A stretch of 5,178 nucleotides of DNA from Sphingomonas sp. Its GTDB lineage: Bacteria; Pseudomonadota; Alphaproteobacteria; Sphingomonadales; Sphingomonadaceae. Within the stretch, counting starts at the first letter, position 1, and each line of letters starts with the position of its first letter. Below the pieces are notes generated by a model. That model was not told the DNA's origin and did no database searches. It saw only the letters and a program-made list of their open reading frames with translations. The stretch covers positions 1-5,178 of the forward strand of contig JAIERC010000460.1 in NCBI GenBank assembly GCA_019747165.1, read 5' to 3'. The translations under genes were made by a program, and so were the position numbers. Below, piece by piece: positions 1 to 5,178 of this stretch.

Positions 1-3000
1 AACGCAAGGGCGAGCCGACGCTGCTGGCGATCACGCGCGGCTTTGGCGACGCTTTGCGGATCGGGCATCAGGCGCGACCCGATATCTTCGCCAAGCATAT
101 CGTGCTGCCCGAACAGGCCTATGCCGCCGTGATCGAGATTGACGAGCGCGTGAGCGCCGAAGGGGAAGTGCTCCAGCCGCTTGACGAGGACGCCGCGCGC
201 GCCGCGTTGGCCGAGGGGTTCGCAAGCGGACTGACCTCGCTCGCGATCGTGCTGATGCACGGCTATCGCTACACCGCGCATGAGGGGCGACTGGCCGAAA
301 TCGCTCGCGCGGTCGGCTTTTCCCATGTTTCGGTCAGCCATCTGGTTACCCCGCTGATCAAACTGATCGGGCGCGGCGAAACGAGCGTGGTCGATGCCTA
401 TTTGTCGCCAGTGCTGGATCGCTATGTCAGCCGCGTCGCATCCGCGCTGGGCGATACCGAATTGCTGTTCATGCAATCCAATGGCGGGCTGGCGAGTGCG
501 GGCGCATTTCGCGGGAAAGATGCGATCCTGTCGGGCCCCGCAGGCGGCATCGTCGGCATGGCGGAGACCGCGCGGCTCGCCGGGATCGATCGCGTGATCG
601 GCTTTGACATGGGTGGCACCTCGACCGACGTGTCGCATCATGCAGGCCAGCTTGAACGCACTGGCGAGGCGATTGTCGGCGGCCTGCGCGTCCGCGCGCC
701 GATGTTGCAGATCGAAACGGTCGCGGCAGGTGGTGGGTCGATCTGCCGCTTCGATGGCATGCGGCTGCGCGTCGGGCCGGAATCCGCCGGTGCCGATCCC
801 GGCCCCGCCTGTTATCGGCGCGGCGGACCGTTGACGATTACCGACTGCAATCTGTTTCTGGGCCGCCTGCAACCTGCACATTTTCCGTCACTGTTCGGCC
901 CCGATGGCGATCAGCCAATCGATCTGGAGGTCGTGCGTACGCTGCTGACAACGCTAGCGGAAGAGGTGGGCTCCACCCCCGAAGCCCTCGCCGCCGGGTT
1001 CATCGACATCGCCAATGATGCAATGGCGAGCGCGATCCGCACCATCTCGGTCGAGCGCGGGCATGACTTGGCGCGCTATGCCTTGGCGAGTTTCGGTGGC
1101 GCTGGCGGGCAGCATGCCTGCGCGATCGCCGATATCCTGGGCATCGACCGGGTGATGATCCACCCGCTCGCTGGCGTGCTCTCCGCTTTCGGCATGGGGA
1201 TGGCCGCGCACCGCGTGCTCCGCGAGGCGACGATCGCGCTCCCGATCGATCGGGAGGTCGAGGTCGTGGCGGTACTCGACCGGCTGGCTGAAGAGGCAGC
1301 AGCGGCGCTGGCCGAGCAGGCGGTGGCGATCGATCGCGTCGAGCGGCGGCTGCGGGTGCGCTATAGTGGCGCGGATTCGTCGCTGACGATCGATGCAGCG
1401 CCCTTTGCGGAGTTGAGCCAACGCTTTGCCGACGCCCACGCGACACGGTTCGGCTTTTTCGATCCCGACACGCCGCTGATCATCGAAGCGGGTGAGGCGG
1501 AGGCGATCGGTCAATCGAGCGCCGCTGCGGTGCAGTTTGCCGCTGGTCTGGGGGAGCCGGTGGCCGACGCCATCGGCCTGTATATCGACGGGGAGTCGGT
1601 CGCCGCCACCCTGTTCAACCGCGCCACCCTGCCCGTCGGTTGGTCGGCGATGGGCCCGATCGTGATCGTCGATCCCTCCGGCACCAGCTTTGTCGCGCCG
1701 GGCTGGCGCGCGACGATCGACGGGCAGGCCAATCTAATGCTCGACCGCGTCGTCCGCCGCGAAAATCGGGTGGCGGCGGGGACGCAAGTCGATCCGGTTC
1801 GGCTCGAGCTGTTCGCCAATCTGTTCATGAGCATCGCCGAGCAAATGGGCGTGGCGCTTCAGCAGACCGCCTGGTCAGTGAATATCAAGGAACGGCTCGA
1901 CTTCAGCTGCGCGCTGTTCGATGCCAGCGGCAAGCTGATCGCCAATGCCCCGCATATGCCCGTGCATCTTGGATCGATGGGCAAGAGCATCCGCACGATC
2001 ATCGCCAATCGCGGCGGGACGATGCGGGCGGGCGATGTCTTTGCGCTCAACGATCCCTATGACGGCGGCACGCATTTGCCCGATGTCACGATCATCATGC
2101 CAGTGTTTGTCGAAGCCGACATGCCCGCTTTCTATGTCGCCGCGCGCGGACATCAGGCCGATATTGGCGGGACCACGCCGGGATCGATGCCCGCCGACAG
2201 CCGCCGCATCGAAGACGAAGGCGTGCTGATCAGGGATTTCCTGCTGGTCGATGGCGGACGACTTTGCGAAGCGGAACTGCGCGCACTGCTTGGCTCGGGC
2301 GATTGGCCGGCGCGCAACATCGATCAGAATGTCGGCGATATTCGGGCGAAGATCGCCGCTTGCGCGCGCGGCGCAGAAGCCCTGCGGGCAACCGTTGCCG
2401 AGCACGGTCTGCCCGTCGTCCAAGCTTATATGGACCATGTCCTGGCCAATGCCGAGGAAATGGTGCGACGGCTGCTCGATAGGATCGAGGGCGGCCAGTT
2501 CAGCTATGCAATGGACAATGGCGCGGTGATCGCGGTCAGCGTCACGATCGACAAGGCAAGCCGCAGCGCGATCGTTGATTTCACCGGTAGCAGCGCGCAG
2601 CGTGACGATAACTTCAACGCACCCGCCGCGATCGCGCGCGCTGCATTGCTCTATGTGGTGCGAGTGATGGTTGATGAGCCGATCCCGCTCAACGATGGCT
2701 GCCTAGAACCGTTTGAGATCGTGCTGCCCGAACGCTCTATCCTCAACCCCGCATGGCCCGCCGCTGTTGTCGCGGGCAATGTTGAGACCAGCCAGGTTGT
2801 GACCGACGCGCTGTTCGGGGCGTTCGGCGCGATGGCGGCGGCGCAAGGGACGATGAACAACTTCACCTTTGGCGATGCCACGCGACAATATTACGAAACG
2901 ATCGCCGGGGGATCAGGCGCTGGCCCTGACTTTCCCGGCACGGCAGCGGTGCAGACGCATATGACCAACAGCCGCATCACTGACCCCGAAGTGATCGAAC

Positions 3001-3335
3001 AACGCTTCCCGATCCTGGTCGAACGCTTTGCGATTCGGCAAGGATCGGGCGGGGCTGGCGCGCACCCAGGCGGCGATGGCACGATCCGTCGCCTGCGCTT
3101 TCGCGAGCCGATGACCGCTACCATCCTCGCCAATCGCCGCCGCATTGCCCCGTTCGGCCTGGCCGGTGGAGCGAATGGTGCCTGCGGGCGCAGTTCCATC
3201 GAACGCGCCGATGGCCAGGTAGAGATTCTCCCCTCGTCGGCACGCGCCGACTTGCTGGCGGGGGACGTTTTCGTCATCGAAACGCCGGGCGGCGGCGGCT
3301 ATGGCCCAATCGAGACGCGCATCGCCGCGCGATAA
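1..3335 (+). CDS. ATP-dependent 5-oxoprolinase (OPLAH type, fused hydantoinase A/B), 5' end outside the window
   Basis: This enzyme hydrolyses 5-oxo-L-proline to L-glutamate with ATP (EC 3.5.2.9), recycling pyroglutamate from glutathione turnover or glutamine cyclisation; it is cytosolic. The frame is open at base 1 (first full codon at 3) and gives 1110 residues before TAA at 3333-3335. The family is usually about 1200-1290 residues, so roughly 80-100 are missing, including the first ATP loop. The TTG at 54 is internal, because RKGEP and TRGF family residues precede it. Counting from base 3, the A half has GFDMGGTSTD (about 200-209), VGPESAGADPGPACY (257-271) and FGGAGGQHACAIA (364-376). The B half begins near residue 597 with NIKERLDFSCALFD (627-640), NDPYDGGTHLPD (683-694), RGHQADIGG (715-723) and a terminal ETPGGGGYG (1093-1101). 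These match human OPLAH closely from memory and favour oxoprolinase over N-methylhydantoinase or acetone carboxylase. Substrate is inferred, not shown. Confidence 0.93.
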   Translation, partial: RKGEPTLLAITRGFGDALRIGHQARPDIFAKHIVLPEQAYAAVIEIDERVSAEGEVLQPLDEDAARAALAEGFASGLTSLAIVLMHGYRYTAHEGRLAEIARAVGFSHVSVSHLVTPLIKLIGRGETSVVDAYLSPVLDRYVSRVASALGDTELLFMQSNGGLASAGAFRGKDAILSGPAGGIVGMAETARLAGIDRVIGFDMGGTSTDVSHHAGQLERTGEAIVGGLRVRAPMLQIETVAAGGGSICRFDGMRLRVGPESAGADPGPACYRRGGPLTITDCNLFLGRLQPAHFPSLFGPDGDQPIDLEVVRTLLTTLAEEVGSTPEALAAGFIDIANDAMASAIRTISVERGHDLARYALASFGGAGGQHACAIADILGIDRVMIHPLAGVLSAFGMGMAAHRVLREATIALPIDREVEVVAVLDRLAEEAAAALAEQAVAIDRVERRLRVRYSGADSSLTIDAAPFAELSQRFADAHATRFGFFDPDTPLIIEAGEAEAIGQSSAAAVQFAAGLGEPVADAIGLYIDGESVAATLFNRATLPVGWSAMGPIVIVDPSGTSFVAPGWRATIDGQANLMLDRVVRRENRVAAGTQVDPVRLELFANLFMSIAEQMGVALQQTAWSVNIKERLDFSCALFDASGKLIANAPHMPVHLGSMGKSIRTIIANRGGTMRAGDVFALNDPYDGGTHLPDVTIIMPVFVEADMPAFYVAARGHQADIGGTTPGSMPADSRRIEDEGVLIRDFLLVDGGRLCEAELRALLGSGDWPARNIDQNVGDIRAKIAACARGAEALRATVAEHGLPVVQAYMDHVLANAEEMVRRLLDRIEGGQFSYAMDNGAVIAVSVTIDKASRSAIVDFTGSSAQRDDNFNAPAAIARAALLYVVRVMVDEPIPLNDGCLEPFEIVLPERSILNPAWPAAVVAGNVETSQVVTDALFGAFGAMAAAQGTMNNFTFGDATRQYYETIAGGSGAGPDFPGTAAVQTHMTNSRITDPEVIEQRFPILVERFAIRQGSGGAGAHPGGDGTIRRLRFREPMTATILANRRRIAPFGLAGGANGACGRSSIERADGQVEILPSSARADLLAGDVFVIETPGGGGYGPIETRIAAR

Positions 3336-3395
3336 GGTCGCAGATTTTGAGTGCCGCCGGTCAGAACGTCAATCAGTCGGCTTGTTTCATAACGC
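3336..3395. other. Short convergent intergenic gap
   Basis: These 60 bases separate the stop of the oxoprolinase gene from the stop of the last gene of the opposing operon. I looked for a bidirectional terminator. The only pairing seen is a weak GCCG/CGGC stem with a loop of about 20 bases and no T-run on either strand, so no intrinsic terminator can be called. Termination may be Rho-dependent or may run into the opposing genes. Confidence 0.6.
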
Positions 3396-3779
3396 TTAGG
3401 CTTTGACACCGGTGTGAGACGGGTAAGCGCCTATCATCATCAGCAGCGCCACAGCCGCTAGAATGGCTTCGCCGATAAAGGGGCCAATGAACAGGTAAAG
3501 CAGCACTGCATCCAGGATCACGATTACGGCGCAGCTAAGCAGGATCGATCGAGCGATACGTGGCTCGGCCTTAGTAACCAGGACGCATATAGCGGCGGTC
3601 AGAAGCCAATGAAGGCTGGCGAAAAGCCACAGGGGCCGAAGGGAAGCGTCAAAGAAACTTGGTGGGCCCGCGTCAGGTCGAGCAGCGGGTATCTCGAAAT
3701 AGCCTGTGAAGTGAAACAACGCCGTAATCGTCAACAGCACGGCGCCGATCCTGCCCGCATAAGCCTGCGCGCCTCTCAT
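3396..3779 (-). CDS. Small four-helix membrane protein, third gene of the padR operon, unknown function
   Basis: I do not recognise this 127-residue protein. It has four hydrophobic stretches long enough to span the membrane: about residues 9-28, 46-69, 76-98 and 100-120. The first loop (29-45) is rich in proline, alanine and glycine, and the short loop at 70-75 carries charges. There is no cleavable signal peptide or catalytic motif that I can see. The ATG at 3779 is chosen because it overlaps the TGA of the upstream gene in an ATGA quartet (3776-3779), which suggests translational coupling; GGGA lies about 12 bases upstream. The stop is TAA at 3396-3398. As the last gene of a PadR-headed operon, it probably works with or beside the 196-residue membrane protein. 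Membrane location is well supported; the function is not known. Confidence 0.8.
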   Translation of the reverse strand: MRGAQAYAGRIGAVLLTITALFHFTGYFEIPAARPDAGPPSFFDASLRPLWLFASLHWLLTAAICVLVTKAEPRIARSILLSCAVIVILDAVLLYLFIGPFIGEAILAAVALLMMIGAYPSHTGVKA

Positions 3780-4366
3780 GATCCAATTTCCCGATGTGTA
3801 TTGATTGAGAGCATTCTACCGCGGAGCATGAAGATGCCGCCGGCCAAGAGAGCCGCCCAGATCACAATGCCTTCGACGGCGAGAGCCTCATACAGCTTTG
3901 CGTTTGCCCATTCGGGCGCAATGTTTTTCTGGGACAACACAAAGGCATAGGCGATGATGTAAAAGGGGATCATTGCGCTCGCGGCCTGTACCAAAGCCAA
4001 AGGTCCTCGCAGGTAGCTCCACACTGCCCCCGTCGCGAATAGCGCAGATGTAAGGCCGAAAACCAAGGCGGTCGGCGCCTGGACATCCGCTAAGCGTCCG
4101 GCTGCCATGGCAGCCATGAGGGCAAGCGCCACCATCCCCAAGATCGTGGCGAACCGAACCGATTGCACAGCGAAGTTCATGGTCAACGTCCTTTCCTTGA
4201 TAGCGCCCCAGACGCATCCAGCGGCGAATGACAGGGCGGCATCGCCGCCCTCGATAACGCTCAGTTCAGCTCTCATTGCCGCTGCCCAGGAGGCGCGATC
4301 GGCGGGCAGCAGCGCTGCGCACCAGCCGATGAGCGTGAAGGCCAAAGCGCGACGATCTATGGTCAT
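3776..4366 (-). CDS. Membrane protein with cytoplasmic-looking N-terminal segment, second gene of the padR operon
   Basis: The 196-residue protein has two parts. Residues 1-60 form a helical segment with WAAAMRAEL (27-35), then a run of small and hydrophobic residues ending in GC (50-51) and KER (57-59). The pattern W-x3-M-x-A-E-L followed by F-A-x-G-C recalls N-terminal prefix segments of membrane proteins that sit beside PadR regulators; that likeness is from memory. Residues about 67-91, 97-119, 122-144 and 158-182 are four predicted membrane helices, and the tail is charged. No enzymatic or transporter motif is visible. The ATG at 4366 overlaps the TGA of padR (ATGA, 4363-4366), with GGGGTGA just upstream. 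A second in-frame ATG at 4180 has a strong ribosome site (listed separately). The most plausible role is an envelope or stress-response membrane component controlled by the PadR protein, but that is inference. Confidence 0.82.
   Translation of the reverse strand: MTIDRRALAFTLIGWCAALLPADRASWAAAMRAELSVIEGGDAALSFAAGCVWGAIKERTLTMNFAVQSVRFATILGMVALALMAAMAAGRLADVQAPTALVFGLTSALFATGAVWSYLRGPLALVQAASAMIPFYIIAYAFVLSQKNIAPEWANAKLYEALAVEGIVIWAALLAGGIFMLRGRMLSINTHREIGS
4181..4198 (-). promoter_or_regulatory. Strong internal ribosome-binding site before an in-frame ATG in the 196-residue gene
   Basis: On the - strand the bases AAGGAAAGGA (4198 to 4189) lie 8 bases before an in-frame ATG at 4180. This is the best Shine-Dalgarno match in the operon. 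Initiation here would give a 134-residue protein made of the four-helix domain without its N-terminal segment. The same bases also encode KER in the long form, so the match could be accidental. Confidence 0.35.
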
Positions 4367-4671
4367 CCCGTCACCCCGACCAGACCAAGGCCGCGCCTAT
4401 CGGTGCGAACGAGCAGCGCCTGCGCAAAAACGCGCCCTGCCGGGGTGAGCCGGTAGGCATGACGCGGCGCGCGGGCAGGCGGAACGGGTGCGCGCCATTC
4501 GGATTCGAGGAGTCCGTCATCCGCCAAGCGCATCAGCAGCGGATAGAGTGTGCCGGATTTAAGCTGCGTCTCTTGAAGCAGATCATAGCCGTGCCGCCAG
4601 ATGTCTGGTCGCGCCAGCAGGGCTTCGAGGACCAGAAGAGCCTGTCGGGATGAATGAGAGCGACGTGCCAT
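4363..4671 (-). CDS. PadR-family winged-helix transcriptional regulator
   Basis: This is a small dimeric DNA-binding repressor of the PadR family, 102 residues from ATG at 4671. A TTG six bases further upstream (4677) would add two residues; ATG is preferred, with GAG about 7 bases ahead of it. Counted from ATG, the winged-helix core runs from about residue 10 to 73. It contains W-R-H-G-Y-D-L-L and LKSGTLYPLLMRLADDGLLES, the family's recognition-helix signature, followed by the PRHAYRLTPAGR wing. The C-terminal helix is short, so the protein belongs with the small PadR proteins rather than the long type with a large dimerisation domain. Its stop overlaps the start of the downstream membrane-protein gene. 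An inverted repeat over its own promoter (4680-4693) points to autorepression. PadR proteins often respond to hydrophobic compounds or membrane stress; the ligand here is unknown. Confidence 0.93.
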   Translation of the reverse strand: MARRSHSSRQALLVLEALLARPDIWRHGYDLLQETQLKSGTLYPLLMRLADDGLLESEWRAPVPPARAPRHAYRLTPAGRVFAQALLVRTDRRGLGLVGVTG

Positions 4672-4677
4672 GATCAA

Positions 4678-4706
4678 ACTCTACCTATGTAGATTTTATA
4701 TGTCAA
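4678..4706 (-). promoter_or_regulatory. Probable padR operon promoter
   Basis: Reading the - strand, a perfect TTGACA (4706 to 4701) is followed after 17 bases by TAGAGT (4683 to 4678), a 4/6 match to TATAAT. Only six bases separate that -10 from the ATG at 4671, so the transcript would start at or next to the start codon and be almost leaderless. Alternatively, TATAAA or TAAAAT (4700 to 4693) could act as the -10, giving a leader of about 15-20 bases, but then the -35 is poor. The position is convincing; the exact start is not. Confidence 0.55.
4680..4693. promoter_or_regulatory. Candidate PadR operator (14-bp inverted repeat)
   Basis: TCTACCTATGTAGA is an inverted repeat in which six of seven base pairs match; only 4685/4688 fails. 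It overlaps the -10 region and lies directly upstream of the padR start codon. Many PadR proteins bind AT-rich dyads with ATGT/ACAT-like half-sites, and TATGTAG / CTACATA is of that kind. Binding here would block RNA polymerase and give negative autoregulation of the three-gene operon. Confidence 0.55.
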
Positions 4707-5073
4707 TCGATGAGAGCCATGATTGGATGGGCCCTCAAAGAGTCTAATCGGCCAGTTGTACTATGGCACGCAAAGCGGCGGGATGTGGGTGGGTACCGAG
4801 GGTGCAGAAACCGATTTCCCAATGGCCGCTTCCAGGATCGACGAGAATGAACCGCCACAGCCAATCATGAGGTACGTCGCGGTTACAACTTATGCCGCGG
4901 CGTTCCTGCGCGTGCGTGCCCTGGCTATTGGCGAGGGCCGCGGCGTCTGAATTGCACCCGGCTGCATCCGACGAATCATTCTGAGCGCATTGATCTAATC
5001 GAATTTGGGCGATGGTGCTTTCCGCCCATTTTCCGGACGGTCAGCCCAATCCCCGACTAAGTCATTGAAAAAC
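4707..5073. other. Region without a convincing gene between the padR promoter and the tRNA fragment
   Basis: About 370 bases hold no gene I can support. A + strand frame (TTG at 4723, 75 codons) lacks a ribosome site and recognisable motifs. A - strand frame is free of stops for 98 codons (5040 to 4747, TAG at 4746-4744) but has no ATG, GTG or TTG start. The region may be a decayed gene, a conserved intergenic element, or the former downstream flank of the tRNA-Arg gene. I see no IS ends or direct repeats within it. Confidence 0.5.
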
Positions 5074-5118
5074 TGGTGCACCCGGCAGAATTCGAATCTG
5101 CGGCCTCTGCCTTCGGAG
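5074..5118 (-). other. 3' fragment of tRNA-Arg(CCG), probable attachment site (att) of an integrated element
   Basis: On the - strand these 45 bases read as tRNA positions 32-76. They give the anticodon loop CTCCGAA (anticodon CCG, with T33), the 3' anticodon strand GGCAG, the variable loop AGGCC, a perfect T arm (GCAGA-TTCGAAT-TCTGC), the acceptor strand CGGGTGC, discriminator A and CCA. The 5' half is missing: the bases before the loop (TCGGG) do not pair with GGCAG, and no GCACCCG acceptor strand or D arm occurs in the 60 bases that follow to the window edge. A duplicated 3' end broken at the anticodon loop is what integration by a tyrosine recombinase leaves. The element should lie beyond 5118, and the intact tRNA gene at its far end. 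A tRNA interrupted by an intron is a less likely alternative. Confidence 0.75.
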
Positions 5119-5178
5119 CCCGAAAAGCTGACTTTCGCCATGGTTTCTTTTTCTACGCTAGAGCGCGATAAGCCACTA
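5119..5178. other. Probable terminal bases of an integrated element
   Basis: By att geometry, the side of the tRNA fragment where the 5' tRNA half should be is element DNA. Only 60 bases are visible. They contain an ATG on the + strand at 5140 whose frame stays open to the edge (13 codons) without a clear ribosome site. A - strand frame ends at TAG 5153-5155 after seven visible codons. Either could belong to an element gene, but neither can be identified. Confidence 0.35.

Noticed and set aside
54..56. TTG at 54 as the start of the oxoprolinase gene
   Set aside because: In-frame codons upstream to the window edge encode conserved family residues (RKGEP, TRGF), so the true start is outside the window.
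954..1514. 186-codon - strand frame opposite the oxoprolinase gene, and similar long antisense frames at 1875-2438 and 2891-3277
   Set aside because: These are arginine- and proline-rich shadow frames in high-GC coding DNA. The + strand product has clear family motifs throughout.
3351..3390. Possible bidirectional terminator between the convergent genes
   Set aside because: Only a four-base GCCG/CGGC pairing with a long loop and no T-run is present.
4723..4950. 75-codon + strand reading frame starting at TTG
   Set aside because: There is no ribosome-binding site, no recognisable motif and a weak start codon, and it runs opposite a longer stop-free frame in a region that looks intergenic.
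4993..5142. Short - strand frame from ATG at 5142 running through the tRNA fragment (48 codons, ending in TAG)
   Set aside because: Much of it is simply translated tRNA sequence (SEGRGRRFEF-like), a well-known source of false genes at att sites, and it has no clear ribosome site.
5140..5178. Start of a + strand gene beginning MVSFSTLERDKPL at the right edge
   Set aside because: Thirteen codons with no convincing Shine-Dalgarno sequence are not enough to call a gene or match it to an integrase.

Overview
The window looks like alphaproteobacterial DNA, most likely from a sphingomonad. This is an inference from the high G+C content, the dense CGATCG/GATC words typical of such genomes, the style of the PadR operon, and a tRNA-Arg(CCG) 3' end ending in CCA. 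No sequence search was possible.

Left two thirds (1-3335, + strand): one very long reading frame, already open at the left edge, encodes an ATP-dependent 5-oxoprolinase of the OPLAH type. The hydantoinase A-like ATPase half and the hydantoinase B-like half are fused in one chain. About 80-100 N-terminal residues, including the first phosphate-binding loop, lie outside the window. The enzyme opens pyroglutamate (5-oxoproline) to glutamate at the cost of ATP.

Middle (3396-4671, - strand): a compact three-gene operon converges on the oxoprolinase gene. It encodes a small PadR-family winged-helix regulator, a 196-residue membrane protein with a charged cytoplasmic-looking N-terminal segment and four predicted membrane helices, and a 127-residue protein with four predicted helices. 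Both junctions are 4-base ATGA overlaps, so translation of all three is probably coupled. A consensus -35 box and a near-perfect 14-bp inverted repeat just upstream of padR suggest an autoregulated promoter. The two membrane proteins are the least understood part of the window and are probably what the PadR protein controls.

Right end (4707-5178): about 370 bases hold no convincing gene. They are followed by a 45-base fragment matching the 3' part of tRNA-Arg(CCG) on the - strand, from the anticodon loop through CCA. The 5' half is absent. This is the usual footprint of a tyrosine-recombinase element integrated in a tRNA gene. By geometry the element lies to the right (beyond 5118), and the material to the left is the chromosome that originally followed the tRNA.

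I found no CRISPR array, complete insertion sequence, rRNA or complete tRNA. The best leads for something undescribed are the PadR-controlled membrane-protein pair and the island boundary at the right edge.
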